DNA of 64,000 bases from Streptomyces griseiscabiei (GCF_020010925.1 NZ_JAGJBZ010000004.1:248001-312000), one strand, 5' to 3'; counted from the stretch's first letter, positions 37,238 to 46,349 are shown. Notes: generated by a model not told the origin, from the letters alone. Program-made: numbers and translations.

Positions 37238-37438
37238 TCAGCCGCGCACCGTACGCCGACGCGGCCGGGCCGCCGTCGCGCGGCGGATGGTGGCACCGGT
37301 GGTCGCCAGTTCGGGGGCCCGGGTCACCGCCGGGTGCAGCTCGGCCGCCACCGCCAGGGCGAGGCCCAGCCCGGCCGGGTCGCCGGCCGTGGCGACGGTG
37401 TGCGAGATCTGCGGAATCTGTGCGATCTGCCTGTTCAT
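37238..37438 (-). CDS. Small basic protein of unknown function
   Basis: A 66-residue protein starting MNRQIAQIPQISHTVATAGD with a strongly basic C-terminus (RRATAARPRRRTVRG) and no membrane helix. ATG 37438 has GAGGAG eight bases upstream, which supports expression. It is encoded 82 bp downstream of the HtrA gene in the same direction. I do not recognise a family. Confidence 0.6.
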   Translation of the reverse strand: MNRQIAQIPQISHTVATAGDPAGLGLALAVAAELHPAVTRAPELATTGATIRRATAARPRRRTVRG

Positions 37439-37490
37439 GTCGGACTCCTCGGACTCAGCGGGACGGGAGGGGACTTGCTGGAGGGTCGGA

Positions 37491-37516
37491 TCTCGGGTCT
37501 CGGGTCTCGGGTCTCG
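37491..37516. repeat. 7-bp tandem repeat (TCTCGGG)
   Basis: TCTCGGG is repeated about three and a half times between the HtrA stop and the small basic gene. Probably slippage; it adjoins the 3' end of the protease gene. Confidence 0.7.
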
Positions 37517-37520
37517 GACC

Positions 37521-38651
37521 TCAGTCCGAGCCGCCCGCGCGCAGCGTGCTCAGGTCGGCCTTGACCGTGTTGATCGGGATGGCGAAGCCGAGGCCGACGC
37601 TGCCGGCGCTGGACGAGGAGGCGTCCGCGGCGGAGTACATCGCGGAGTTGATGCCGATGATGTTGCCGTTCATGTCGATCAGGGCGCCGCCGGAGTTGCC
37701 CGGGTTCAGCGAGGCGTCCGTCTGGAGCGCCTTGTACGTCGTCGTCGAGGAGCCCGTGTCGCCGTTGAACTGCTGCCCGCCGAACTCGAACGGCCACTGG
37801 CCGTTGCCGCCGCCCTGCTGTTGCTGCTGCTGTCCCTGGCTCTCGTCCGTCGAGACCGTGACATCACGGTTGAGCGCGGAGACGATGCCGCTGGTCACCG
37901 TGCCGGTCAGGCCCTCGGGGGAGCCGATCGCCACGACCTGGTCGCCGACCTTGACGCCGGCCGAGTCGCCGAGGGTGGCGGCCTTCAGCCCGGAGGCGTC
38001 CCGCAGCTTGATGAGGGCGAGGTCCTTCTTGCTGTCGGTGCCGACGACCTCGGCCGTGTAGGACTTTCCGTTGCTCGTCGTCACCTTGATCTGGGAGGCG
38101 CCGGCGATGACGTGGTTGTTGGTGACGATCTCGCCGTCGCTGGTGATGATCACACCGGAGCCGGTGGCCTCGCCCGCGTTCGAGCTGGCGCTGATCTCCA
38201 CGATGCTCGGGCTGACCGCCGTGGCGACCCCGGAGACCGTGCCCTTCTGGCTGGTCGGCACCACGCTGGTGCTGGTGGAGCTGGAGGCCACGGTGTCCGT
38301 ACCGGTCAGCTCCTGGATGCCGTACGCCGTCCCGCCGCCGATCGCCGCCGCGACGAACGCCACGGCCGCCAGCAGCGCGATCGGCCCCCGGGTACGCCTT
38401 CTCGACGCGTGCGGCTGGGCCACCGGCTCGGTGAGCAGCGCGGTCGGAGCGCCTTGTGCCGAGGCCGCCGCCGGGCCCGTGGAGGGGTTGTACGCGGGCG
38501 GGGGCGGCCACTCCGGGTTCACCGGGGCGGGGGTCTGCTGCCGGAGGTACGCGGGCTGCTGCTGGGTACCGCCCTCGGCGTACCCGGGGTGCTGCTGCTG
38601 ACCCTGGTAAGGGTTCTCGTACTCGCCGCTGCGGCGGAAGCTCTCGGTCAT
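37521..38651 (-). CDS. HtrA-like membrane serine protease without PDZ domain
   Basis: A 376-residue S1C protease. The cytoplasmic N-terminus (1-85) is Gln/Pro/Tyr-rich, a single helix spans about 90-110 and the trypsin-like domain faces outward. The catalytic triad is His180 (VTNNHVI), Asp210 (KKDLALIK) and Ser320 (PGNSGGALID). A Gln/Gly insert lies at 272-297. The chain ends about 55 residues after the Ser motif, so the usual C-terminal PDZ domain is absent. It is probably an envelope quality-control protease, linked by proximity to the two-component genes downstream. Confidence 0.92.
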   Translation of the reverse strand: MTESFRRSGEYENPYQGQQQHPGYAEGGTQQQPAYLRQQTPAPVNPEWPPPPAYNPSTGPAAASAQGAPTALLTEPVAQPHASRRRTRGPIALLAAVAFVAAAIGGGTAYGIQELTGTDTVASSSTSTSVVPTSQKGTVSGVATAVSPSIVEISASSNAGEATGSGVIITSDGEIVTNNHVIAGASQIKVTTSNGKSYTAEVVGTDSKKDLALIKLRDASGLKAATLGDSAGVKVGDQVVAIGSPEGLTGTVTSGIVSALNRDVTVSTDESQGQQQQQQGGGNGQWPFEFGGQQFNGDTGSSTTTYKALQTDASLNPGNSGGALIDMNGNIIGINSAMYSAADASSSSAGSVGLGFAIPINTVKADLSTLRAGGSD

Positions 38652-38729
38652 GACTCAGAGCCTGCCGCCCGACCATGAGACGTTCCTGAGTGCTCCCTGA
38701 GAACCCCACCAGAACCTCGTTCGCCCCAT

Positions 38730-38767
38730 ATAAAGACCGCACGGCGACATAAAGACCGCACGGCGAC
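38730..38767. repeat. Perfect 19-bp tandem duplication
   Basis: ATAAAGACCGCACGGCGAC occurs at 38730-38748 and again at 38749-38767 with no mismatch, in the short gap between divergent genes. The AT-rich TATAAAG part may double a -10 or operator. Confidence 0.9.
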
Positions 38768-38812
38768 GCCGACGGCGCGCGAGACCGGGCGGAAGCACTG
38801 GGAGACTTCCTC

Positions 38813-39295
38813 ATGACTTCATCACGGGCCATGGGACGGCTCACTTCGTGCGTCGCGGCGGCGTCGATCCTCCTGATCAGCGGCTGTACGTCGGCAGACA
38901 GCTCTGGGGCGGCGGAATCCGCGCCGTCGACACCGTCGGCGAAGGTGAGTCCTGATGGTCCACCGGACGACAAGCTCATCGAACAGGCCCAGGCCGCACT
39001 CGCCGCAGCCCACAGCGGAACCATGGTCGAGGCCGGGGTGGAACGGGTGGCGGACGGCATTCACGCCGAACCGCTCCTGGAGGCGGACAGGACGTACCGC
39101 TTCCAGCTGGTCTGCGTCGGCGGCGGCAACGTGAGGGTGGTGTTCAGGCCCGAGAACGCCGGGCGGAAGGCCACGGTGCCCTGCGACGGAGCGGTCGCTC
39201 AGCAGCGACTCACCGGGAGCGAGCCTCTCCGTATCGATGTCGATGGCGGCGCAGGAGCGACCGGAACGGTCGCCTGGCAGATCGACACCGACTGA
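38813..39295 (+). CDS. Small secreted lipoprotein
   Basis: A 160-residue lipoprotein with lipobox ISGC (Cys25) after a hydrophobic stretch. A Ser/Pro-rich linker is followed by a beta-rich domain with two Cys residues (LVCVGGGN and VPCDG) that could form a disulphide. No family is recognised. GGGAG precedes ATG 38813. It is divergent from the HtrA gene. Confidence 0.8.
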   Translation: MTSSRAMGRLTSCVAAASILLISGCTSADSSGAAESAPSTPSAKVSPDGPPDDKLIEQAQAALAAAHSGTMVEAGVERVADGIHAEPLLEADRTYRFQLVCVGGGNVRVVFRPENAGRKATVPCDGAVAQQRLTGSEPLRIDVDGGAGATGTVAWQIDTD

Positions 39296-39417
39296 GAAGT
39301 ACGCGGCTCCGCCGCGTGGGCGCGACGAGCCACGGCGAACCCGCGGCTCACCACGCGCCCCAAGCCCCTACGGCGCTCCCCGCAACCCCCGCGGAGCGAC
39401 TCGCGACCCCCGCGGAG

Positions 39418-40440
39418 CTACTCGCACCCGCACGACCGCCGGGCCACCAGCGTCGACGGGAACAGCTTCACCCGCTCGCGCCGGGACCCGGCCACCCGGA
39501 TCCCGTCGTCCAGCACCAGGTCCACCGCGGCCCGGGCCATACCCGTACGGTCCGTCGCGACCGTCGTCAGCGGCGGATCCGTCAGCGCCGCCTCCTTGAC
39601 GTCGTCGAACCCGGCCACCGCCAGCTCGCCCGGCACCTCGATCCGCAGCTCGCGCGCGGCCCGCAGCACCCCGATCGCCTGGTCGTCCGTGGAGCAGAAG
39701 ATCGCCGGCGGCCGGGACGGACCCGCCAGCAGCTTCAGGGCCACCTGGTACGCGTCGTACCGGTTGTACGGAGCCTCGAAGAGCCGGCCCTCGGTGGAGA
39801 TCCCCGCCTCGTCCAGCGCGCGCCGCCAGCCCTCGACGTGGTCGGAGACGGGGTCGCCGACCAGCGGGGTCTCGGCTATGCCGCCCATACAGGCGACGTA
39901 CTCGTAGCCGTGCGAGAGGAGGTGCTCCACGGCGGTCCGGGCGCCCCCGAGGTCGTCGGTCACCACGGCCACGTCGTCGATCGCCTCGGGCCGTTCGTGC
40001 AGCAGCACGACCCGCGCGTCCCAGGCCTCTATCTCGGCGGCGGCGTTGTCACTGAGGGCGTGGCTGACCAGGATCAGGCCGGAGACGCGCATCCCGAGGA
40101 ACGCCCGCAGATAGTGGACCTCGCGCTCGGCGATGTAGTCGCTGTTCCCGACGAGGACCATCTTGCCGCGCTCGGCGGCGGCCTGTTCGACCGCGTGGGC
40201 CATCTCGCCGAAGAACGGCTGGCGCGCGTCCGGGACGATCAGGCCTATCAGCTCGGTGCGCCGCGAGGCCATCGCCTGGGCGACGCGGTCGGGCCGGTAC
40301 CCCAGTTCCTTGATGGCGGCGAGGACACGCTCGCGCGTGGCCGGGGCGACCGGCCGGGGTCCGTTGTTGATGACGTAGCTGACGACGGCGGTCGACGTAC
40401 CCGCCAGTCTTGCCACGTCATCCCGAGTCACCTTGGCCAC
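39418..40440 (-). CDS. LacI-family transcriptional regulator
   Basis: A 340-residue repressor with an N-terminal LacI helix-turn-helix and hinge ([39 protein letters not shown]) and a periplasmic-binding-protein-like effector domain ([51 protein letters not shown]). The C-terminus RRSCGC has two Cys residues. No sugar operon adjoins it, so the effector and regulon are unknown. It lies downstream of glnR's terminator, same strand. Confidence 0.94.
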   Translation of the reverse strand: MAKVTRDDVARLAGTSTAVVSYVINNGPRPVAPATRERVLAAIKELGYRPDRVAQAMASRRTELIGLIVPDARQPFFGEMAHAVEQAAAERGKMVLVGNSDYIAEREVHYLRAFLGMRVSGLILVSHALSDNAAAEIEAWDARVVLLHERPEAIDDVAVVTDDLGGARTAVEHLLSHGYEYVACMGGIAETPLVGDPVSDHVEGWRRALDEAGISTEGRLFEAPYNRYDAYQVALKLLAGPSRPPAIFCSTDDQAIGVLRAARELRIEVPGELAVAGFDDVKEAALTDPPLTTVATDRTGMARAAVDLVLDDGIRVAGSRRERVKLFPSTLVARRSCGCE

Positions 40441-40512
40441 GCGCGGAGTCTACGCGGATAAAACGCCCCTGGGCAGGGCGTACGCCGCCCCGCCTGTGAG
40501 TTGCCTGTGCGC

Positions 40513-40530
40513 GGCCCCGGCGGCGGGGCC
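40513..40530 (-). terminator. Hairpin after glnR
   Basis: GGCCCCG and CGGGGCC (40513-40519, 40524-40530) form a 7-bp stem with a GCGG loop just past the glnR stop. Confidence 0.65.
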
Positions 40531-40534
40531 GCCA

Positions 40535-41323
40535 CTACGCCTCGGCCGCGATCTCGACGGGCGCCAGGGACGCCGTCTCGTCCGCATCCGCCGCCTTTGA
40601 GGAGGAGACGGGGGCCGGCTTGCCCTTCGCGTCGTCACCGGCGCGCTCCGCCTTCTCGGGCGTAACGAATCGATAACCGACGTTCCGGACGGTCCCGATC
40701 AGCGACTCGTGCTCGGGTCCGAGCTTGGCGCGCAGCCGCCGTACGTGGACGTCGACCGTCCGCGTACCGCCGAAGTAGTCGTAGCCCCAGACCTCCTGCA
40801 GCAGCTGGGCGCGGGTGAAGACGCGGCCCGGGTGCTGGGCGAGGTATTTGAGGAGCTCGAACTCCTTGAAGGTGAGGTCGAGGACGCGGCCCTTGAGCTT
40901 GGCGCTGTAGGTCGCCTCGTCCACCGAGAGGTCGCCGTTGCGGATCTCCATCGGGGAGTCGTCGTTGACGATCTGCTGCCTGCCCATGGCCAGCCGCAGC
41001 CGGGCCTCGACCTCGGCCGGTCCGGCGGTGTCGAGGAGGACGTCGTCGATGCCCCAGTCCGCGGTGACGGCGGCGAGACCGCCCTCGGTCACGACGAGGA
41101 TGAGGGGGCAGCCGGGTCCGGTGGAGCGGAGCAGCTGGCAGAGGCTGCGGACCTGCGGGAGGTCACGGCGCCCGTCGATCAGGATGACGTCCGCGCCGGG
41201 GGTGTCGACGAGGGCGGGGCCCTCCGCCGGGGCCACGCGCACGTTGTGCAGCAGCAGCCCGAGGGCGGGAAGCACCTCCGTGGACGGCTGGAGGGCGTTG
41301 GTCAGGAGCAGCAGAGAACTCAT
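40535..41323 (-). CDS. glnR: Nitrogen response regulator GlnR
   Basis: A 262-residue OmpR-type regulator that controls nitrogen assimilation in actinomycetes. The receiver-like domain is atypical ([12 protein letters not shown]) and known GlnR works without phosphorylation. The DNA-binding half has [37 protein letters not shown] and [31 protein letters not shown]. The last 35 residues are a low-complexity tail. No kinase adjoins it, as expected. ATG 41323 is preceded by GAGGAGG-type sequence. Confidence 0.96.
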   Translation of the reverse strand: MSSLLLLTNALQPSTEVLPALGLLLHNVRVAPAEGPALVDTPGADVILIDGRRDLPQVRSLCQLLRSTGPGCPLILVVTEGGLAAVTADWGIDDVLLDTAGPAEVEARLRLAMGRQQIVNDDSPMEIRNGDLSVDEATYSAKLKGRVLDLTFKEFELLKYLAQHPGRVFTRAQLLQEVWGYDYFGGTRTVDVHVRRLRAKLGPEHESLIGTVRNVGYRFVTPEKAERAGDDAKGKPAPVSSSKAADADETASLAPVEIAAEA

Positions 41324-41482
41324 ACGTCTGGTTCCTCCTCGGTCCCTGCGAGGACGTGGGCGGCGCAGGCTGTATATCCGCGGTCACCTGGCGTTTCCCA
41401 CTCGTATACAACTCTTGCCCGAAAGCACAAAAGGACCCGGGGGCGACCTTGCCCGAGTCCTCTGTCCAGCAGAATAGCCCAC

Positions 41483-42442
41483 ATGAGTGCTGGTCCGGCA
41501 GGTGATGTGATGCGATCTTTCGGTATTCCGAACTCTGAGACGGCCCACGGAGCCCTTTCGACACCACCCGCAACCCCTTTGCGCAGGTTTCTGCGCACTG
41601 ACGACGGGGTGAATATCGAGGCCGTATACGATCCGAAAGCCGTTGTATACAACGTGGTCGGCGGCGCTTCGGGCGACACAGGGACGCCACCCCGCGGCCA
41701 CCTCGCGGTCGTCGTCGCACACGGCTTCACGGGTGACGCCGACCGTCCACATGTTCGGAGGGTGGTGGAGGCGTTCTCCCGGTACGGGGCCGTCGTCACC
41801 TTCTCGTTCCGCGGTCACGGAAGATCCGGCGGCCACTCCACGGTCGGCGACCGCGAGGTGCTCGATCTCGCGGCGGCGGTCCGCTGGGCCCGGGAACTCG
41901 GCCATGAGCGCGTCGTCACGGTCGGCTTCTCCATGGGCGGCTCGGTCGTCCTGCGCCACGCGGCGCTGCCGGACGTCGGCACGGACGCCGGTACGGACGC
42001 CAGCGCGGATACCGGTACGGACGCCGTCGTCTCCGTCAGCGCCCCGGCCCGCTGGTACTACCGGGGCACGGCCCCCATGCGCCGCGTCCACTGGCTCATC
42101 ACCCGCCCCGAGGGCCGTCTCGTCGGCCGCTACGGTCTGCGCACCCGTATCCACCACCGCGACTGGAACCCCGTCCCCCTCTCCCCGGTGGAATCCGTCC
42201 CCCTCATCGCGCCGACCCCGCTCCTGATAGTCCACGGCGACCGGGACGGCTATTTCCCGCTCGACCACCCCGAGATGCTGGCGGCAGCGGCGGGCGACAA
42301 CGGGGAACTCTGGCTGGAGCGGGGCATGGGCCACGCGGAGAACGCGGCGAGCGGGGAATTGCTGGACCGGATCGGTGAGTGGATCGAGGAGCGGATCGAG
42401 GAGCGGGCGGAGAAGAACGCGGCCCGTCCGCCCGCCCCGTAG
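41483..42442 (+). CDS. Alpha/beta hydrolase
   Basis: A 319-residue serine hydrolase: oxyanion motif VVAHGFTGD, FRGHGRSGG, nucleophile elbow VGFSMGGS, Asp in VHGDRDGYFPL and His in GMGHAEN. A repetitive insert (GTDAGTDASADTGTD) follows the nucleophile region. Start ATG 41483 has no ribosome-binding site and may be leaderless; ATG 41510 is an alternative. It is divergent from glnR. The substrate is unknown; the family includes esterases and lipases. Confidence 0.88.
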   Translation: MSAGPAGDVMRSFGIPNSETAHGALSTPPATPLRRFLRTDDGVNIEAVYDPKAVVYNVVGGASGDTGTPPRGHLAVVVAHGFTGDADRPHVRRVVEAFSRYGAVVTFSFRGHGRSGGHSTVGDREVLDLAAAVRWARELGHERVVTVGFSMGGSVVLRHAALPDVGTDAGTDASADTGTDAVVSVSAPARWYYRGTAPMRRVHWLITRPEGRLVGRYGLRTRIHHRDWNPVPLSPVESVPLIAPTPLLIVHGDRDGYFPLDHPEMLAAAAGDNGELWLERGMGHAENAASGELLDRIGEWIEERIEERAEKNAARPPAP

Positions 42443-42514
42443 GGTCGGCGGTTTCCCCACCGTCCGGACCGCCCCGTAGCCTGACCCCGTCACGACTAAT
42501 ACAGAGGAACGCAG

Positions 42515-42769
42515 ATGCCAAAGGGCACCGTCCGCTACTGGGCCGCGGCGAAGGCCGCCGCCGGCATCGCCGAGGAGCCCTACGACGCGGCCACCCTCGC
42601 GGACGCCCTGACCGCGGCCCGCGACCGACACCCCGGCGAACTCGACCGCGTACTGCGGCGATGCTCGTTCCTCGTCGACGGGAACCCGGTGGGCACCCGT
42701 GCGCATGAGACGGTACGTCTGGCCGAGGGCGGCACGGTCGAGGTGCTCCCGCCGTTCGCAGGAGGGTGA
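42515..42769 (+). CDS. MoaD/ThiS-family sulfur carrier protein
   Basis: An 84-residue beta-grasp protein ending in Gly-Gly (PPFAGG), the C-terminus that is adenylated and thiocarboxylated in MoaD and ThiS. VRYWAAAKAAAGI and FLVDGNPVG fit MoaD. It may supply sulfur to molybdopterin synthase, or act as a more general sulfur carrier. No MoaE is adjacent. GAGGA precedes ATG 42515; the next gene starts 10 bp downstream. Confidence 0.9.
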   Translation: MPKGTVRYWAAAKAAAGIAEEPYDAATLADALTAARDRHPGELDRVLRRCSFLVDGNPVGTRAHETVRLAEGGTVEVLPPFAGG

Positions 42770-42779
42770 CCCCCACAAC

Positions 42780-43979
42780 ATGAGCAACCAGCCGCCGTAC
42801 GGGTACGAGGGCCACCCGGGCTACGACGCGTACCAGCAGCCCCAACCGCAGCCGGAGCCGCCGCAGCAGCAGTGGCAGGGGTACGACGAGAGCCAGGCCG
42901 CCCACGCCCAGCAGTACACCCAGCAGTGGGAGGGCCAGACCTGGGACACCCAGGTCCACCCCCAGACCCCGCCGGCCGCCAGCCTCACGGAGACGGCGTA
43001 CCTGCCCCCGCAGACGGACGCGCCGCACGGGCCGTACGCCCAGAGCGGCCAGTACGCCCAGGGCGGCCAGGACAGCCCGTACGGCCAGTACGCCCCCCAG
43101 GGCCAGCCTCAGGCCCAGGTCCAGCCCCAGCCCCAGCAAGCGCATCCTCAGGCGCCCGCGCCGGAGCCCGCCCCGGCGGGCGGTTCCGGTTACGGTCCGC
43201 CCACGCTCACCGGCAACGCCCGGGTCACCGACGCCCAGCGGGCGCGGGCCGAGGGGCGGTCGCCGATCATCGAGCCCGGGATGCAGCCGGCGCTGATCAC
43301 CGCCGTACTGGGGCTGCTGCTGGCCGGTGCCGCGGCGCTCGGTGAGTACGCGCTCGCCGTGCCCCTGGTGGTCCTCCAGGCGGTGACCGCGGCGGGCTGG
43401 TTCCGGCTGAACGGCATGTGGCCGGCTCGGCAGGGCATCGTGCTGGCCTTCGCGGGCGCCCTCGCGGCGGACGTGGCCCTCTTCACGGCCGGCCGGGAGC
43501 ACGCGCCCGCCGCGATCCTCGGCACGCTCGGGGTGTGGGTGCTGCTCGGCATCGTCCTCGGTCTGCGCAGCCACGCCGACCCGGACGAGCGGATGTACGG
43601 GCTGATGGCGACCGTGGCCTCGTCGGCGCTGGCGATCATCGCGACCGGGTATCTGGCGGCGGTGGCGGACGCGGTGACCGTGGGCGGGGCGGCGGTGGCG
43701 GTCGCCGTCCTGGCGCGCGCCCTGCCGCTGCCCACGGCGGCCTCGGTGATCGTGTCCCTGCTGGCCGCGACCGGGGCGGGGATCGCCGCCGGCGGTGCGA
43801 CCGGGCTCGGGACGTCCGGTGCGCTTCTCGGTGCCGTCGCGGCGCTCTGCGCGCTCATCGGCCACCGGGTCGCCAGCTACGACTACCCGTCCCGCTTCGT
43901 CCACTTCACCGCGGGGGTGGCGCTGCCGCTGACGGCTGCGGCGCCGGCGGTGTATCTGCTGGGGCGGGCGTTGGTCTGA
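42780..43979 (+). CDS. Polytopic membrane protein with Gln/Pro-rich N-terminus
   Basis: A 399-residue protein. Residues 1-140 are rich in Pro, Gln, Tyr and Gly (PYGQYAPQGQPQ) and likely disordered in the cytoplasm. Residues about 165-399 contain seven or eight hydrophobic helices with little polar content. No transporter signature is visible. It starts 10 bp after the MoaD-like gene and probably shares its transcript. Function unknown. Confidence 0.82.
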   Translation: MSNQPPYGYEGHPGYDAYQQPQPQPEPPQQQWQGYDESQAAHAQQYTQQWEGQTWDTQVHPQTPPAASLTETAYLPPQTDAPHGPYAQSGQYAQGGQDSPYGQYAPQGQPQAQVQPQPQQAHPQAPAPEPAPAGGSGYGPPTLTGNARVTDAQRARAEGRSPIIEPGMQPALITAVLGLLLAGAAALGEYALAVPLVVLQAVTAAGWFRLNGMWPARQGIVLAFAGALAADVALFTAGREHAPAAILGTLGVWVLLGIVLGLRSHADPDERMYGLMATVASSALAIIATGYLAAVADAVTVGGAAVAVAVLARALPLPTAASVIVSLLAATGAGIAAGGATGLGTSGALLGAVAALCALIGHRVASYDYPSRFVHFTAGVALPLTAAAPAVYLLGRALV

Positions 43980-44280
43980 CGAGGGGGTTCGTGGTCGGGT
44001 GCGGGTCCGGTGGGGCTTCTCGCGCAGTTCCCCGCGCCCCTGAAAAAGCCGGGCTGCGCCCCAGCTTTTTCGGGGCGAGAAGCACGGGGCGCAGCCCCTG
44101 CTTCTCAGGGGCGCGGGGAACTGCGCGACCAGCCCCCACCCACCCGCACCCGACAACACACCCCTGTCACAGCTGATCAACAAGCCGCACGAACCCGCCC
44201 CACCCCCGCCCCCACCCGATTACTCTCGCGTAGATACGGACACCGGCTGTCGAGCGGACTACGTGGGGAACCCGGAAACC
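43980..44280. other. Intergenic region filled by repeat copy E
   Basis: 301 bp without a gene: the long palindromic repeat occupies 43990-44157, and 44160-44280 should carry the promoter of the LmeA-like gene (a TAGATA-type -10 lies near 44231). Confidence 0.6.
43990..44157. repeat. Dispersed palindromic element, copy E (full length)
   Basis: The left arm (GTGCGGGTCCGGTGGGGCTT, CGCGCAGTTCCCCGCGCCCC) returns as its complement on the right (GGGGCGCGGGGAACTGCGCG, AGCCCCCACC), about 40 bp each. The inner part holds nested CTTTTTC/GAAAAAG-like and GGGCTGCGCCCC hairpins. Copies F and G share these outer arms. Confidence 0.9.
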
Positions 44281-45015
44281 ATGCGCGCACTGCGAATACT
44301 TGTCATCGTCGCCGTGATCCTGGGCGGCCTCTTCGTGATCGCGGACCGCGTGGCCGTCGGCTTCGCCGAGGACGAGGCCGCGCAGCAGCTGAAGACCAGC
44401 GAGGGCCTCACCACCACCCCCGAGGTCTCCATCAAGGGCTTCCCGTTCCTCACCCAGGTCGCCGGCGGCGAACTGGACGACGTGGAGGTCGGCATCGCGG
44501 ACTTCGAGGCCGGCACCGGCAAGGCCGACGAGAGCATCCGCATCGCCGATCTGAAGGCGAACATGCGCGGCGTCAGCTTCTCCAGCGACTACAGCTCCGC
44601 GACGGCCACCAGCGCCACCGGCACCGCGACGATCTCGTACAACGAACTCCTCAAGGCCGCCAAGTCGGAGCCCACGGACGTCGGCCTCGGGTTCACGGCC
44701 CGTGTCGTCGGTCTCTCCGACGGGGGCAAGGGCAAGATCAAGGTCAATGTGGAGATCGACCCGCCGGCCCTCGACCCGCAGACCGTCTCCGTCCTCAGCA
44801 CCGTCAGCGTGAAGGACGACAAGGTCGAGGTGCAGGCGGACTCCCTGCCCTCCCTGGGCGGCGCCGACCTCGCCGAGGGCGTCGTCCGTTCGATCACCGA
44901 CTTCCAGCAGGCCATCGACGACCTCCCCGGCGGCATCAAGCTCGACAAGGTCGAGGCCGCGCCGGACGGCGTGGAGATCACGGTCAAGGGTTCGAACGTC
45001 AGGCTGGCGGGGTAG
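44281..45015 (+). CDS. LmeA-like DUF2993 lipid-binding protein
   Basis: A 244-residue exported protein with a membrane anchor (ALRILVIVAVILGGLFVIADRV) and the DUF2993 beta-rich domain (SIKGFPFLTQVAGGELDDVEVGI, TATISYNELLKAA, VEVQADSLPSLGGADL). Mycobacterial LmeA binds phospholipids and supports lipomannan maturation; a similar envelope-lipid role is inferred. ATG 44281 is preferred; GTG 44263 adds six unlikely residues. Confidence 0.85.
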   Translation: MRALRILVIVAVILGGLFVIADRVAVGFAEDEAAQQLKTSEGLTTTPEVSIKGFPFLTQVAGGELDDVEVGIADFEAGTGKADESIRIADLKANMRGVSFSSDYSSATATSATGTATISYNELLKAAKSEPTDVGLGFTARVVGLSDGGKGKIKVNVEIDPPALDPQTVSVLSTVSVKDDKVEVQADSLPSLGGADLAEGVVRSITDFQQAIDDLPGGIKLDKVEAAPDGVEITVKGSNVRLAG

Positions 45016-45182
45016 GACGACGGGCGGCGCACCGCCCCGCCCGGTGTCCGAAGGGCGAGACAGGGCCGTCCGCACCGCAGATGTGACGACGGCTACAGCG
45101 GCCCGGCGGCCCAGTCCCCGCCGCTCCGAGGGCGTTCGCATCCCACATTCCGGACGATCGCGTCTCAGAATACGACATGCCG

Positions 45183-45212
45183 GTGACACGCCCGCCTGTC
45201 CGTCCCTACGAT
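45183..45212 (+). promoter_or_regulatory. Promoter of the cysteine-leader/cysA operon
   Basis: GTGACA (45183-45188), 18 bp, TACGAT (45207-45212). Transcription is expected to begin at about 45219-45221, exactly at the ATG of the leader peptide, so the message would be leaderless. Confidence 0.65.
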
Positions 45213-45220
45213 CGATCCCT

Positions 45221-45301
45221 ATGAAGCGACAGGCGGATCTCACGAAGCGGCGGGCAGTAGACCTGTGCCGCGTCGCCGCCATGCTCTGTCGCACTTTCTG
45301 A
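45221..45301 (+). CDS. Cysteine-containing leader peptide upstream of cysA
   Basis: A 26-residue open frame, MKRQADLTKRRAVDLCRVAA then MLCRTF and stop. The R-R-x-V-D-L-C-R signature with two Cys codons close to the stop is the hallmark of actinobacterial sulfur-gene leader peptides, which act as cysteine-responsive attenuators in mycobacteria (known). It has no ribosome-binding site and its ATG coincides with the predicted transcription start. The 142-nt region that follows contains a CCCTG/CAGGG hairpin (45345-45361) and GC-rich complementary stretches that could hide the cysA start site. Confidence 0.8.
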   Translation: MKRQADLTKRRAVDLCRVAAMLCRTF

Positions 45302-45443
45302 GCGAGCGGCGGACCAGCACCGCCGCCGCGTCCCCCGATGCCTGCCCTGTTCGAGCCAGGGCCCATCCCTGCGCGCCCCGGCCGAACAGCCGGAGGCACC
45401 CGCGAACCCGCCCCCGCCGTAACTGCCCCGGAGGAGAACGAGC

Positions 45444-46283
45444 ATGAGCCGCAGCGACGTCCTGGTAGACGCCGACTGGGTCGAGGCCAACCTCGACGAC
45501 GCGAACATCGCCATCGTCGAGGTCGACGAGGACACGACCGCGTACGAGAAGAACCACATCAAGAACGCGATCCGGATCGACTGGACGAAGGACCTCCAGG
45601 ACCCGGTCCGCCGTGACTTCGTCGACCAGGAGGGCTTCGAGAAGCTCCTGTCGGCCAAGGGCATCGGCAACGACACCCTCGTCGTCCTGTACGGCGGCAA
45701 CAACAACTGGTTCGCGTCGTACGCCTACTGGTACTTCAAGCTGTACGGCCACGAGAACGTCAAGCTGCTCGACGGTGGCCGCAAGAAGTGGGAGCTGGAC
45801 GCCCGCGAGCTGACCGACGAGGTGCCGGCCCGCCCCGCGACCGAGTACAAGGCGAAGCCGCAGAACACCGCGATCCGTGCCTTCCGCGACGACGTCGTGG
45901 CGGCCATCGGCGCGCAGAACCTGGTCGACGTCCGGTCGCCCGACGAGTTCTCCGGCAAGCTGCTCGCCCCGGCCCACCTGCCGCAGGAGCAGTCGCAGCG
46001 TCCGGGCCACGTCCCGTCCGCCCGCAACATCCCGTGGTCGAAGAACGCCAACGACGACGGCACCTTCAAGTCGGACGACGAGCTGAAGGAGCTCTACGCC
46101 GACGAGCAGGTCGACCTGGCGAAGGACACCATCGCCTACTGCCGCATCGGTGAGCGTTCCGCGCTCACCTGGTTCGTCCTGCACGAGCTGCTCGGCGTGG
46201 AGAACGTCAAGAACTACGACGGCTCCTGGACCGAGTACGGCAGCCTCGTCGGCGTCCCGATCGAGCTGGGCGCCAACAAGTAA
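45444..46283 (+). CDS. cysA: Thiosulfate sulfurtransferase (rhodanese)
   Basis: A 279-residue protein with two rhodanese domains; the C-terminal one holds the persulfide Cys233 in AYCRIGERS. The N-terminal domain has VVLYGGNNNWFASYAYW and is inactive. It transfers sulfane sulfur from thiosulfate and corresponds to actinobacterial CysA2/SseA proteins; the name should not be confused with the sulfate ABC ATPase. GGAGGAG precedes ATG 45444. It is followed by the DUF1416 partner, and preceded by the cysteine leader peptide that probably regulates it. Confidence 0.94.
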   Translation: MSRSDVLVDADWVEANLDDANIAIVEVDEDTTAYEKNHIKNAIRIDWTKDLQDPVRRDFVDQEGFEKLLSAKGIGNDTLVVLYGGNNNWFASYAYWYFKLYGHENVKLLDGGRKKWELDARELTDEVPARPATEYKAKPQNTAIRAFRDDVVAAIGAQNLVDVRSPDEFSGKLLAPAHLPQEQSQRPGHVPSARNIPWSKNANDDGTFKSDDELKELYADEQVDLAKDTIAYCRIGERSALTWFVLHELLGVENVKNYDGSWTEYGSLVGVPIELGANK

Positions 46284-46349
46284 GACCCCCAAGTCCGACC
46301 CGACCGGCCTTCCTTCCGGTCAGACCCCTATCTGAATCTGGAGAAAGAC

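Noticed and set aside
44263..44280. GTG 44263 as start of the LmeA-like gene
   Set aside because: It would place MGNPET before a normal signal-anchor; ATG 44281 gives the usual N-terminus.
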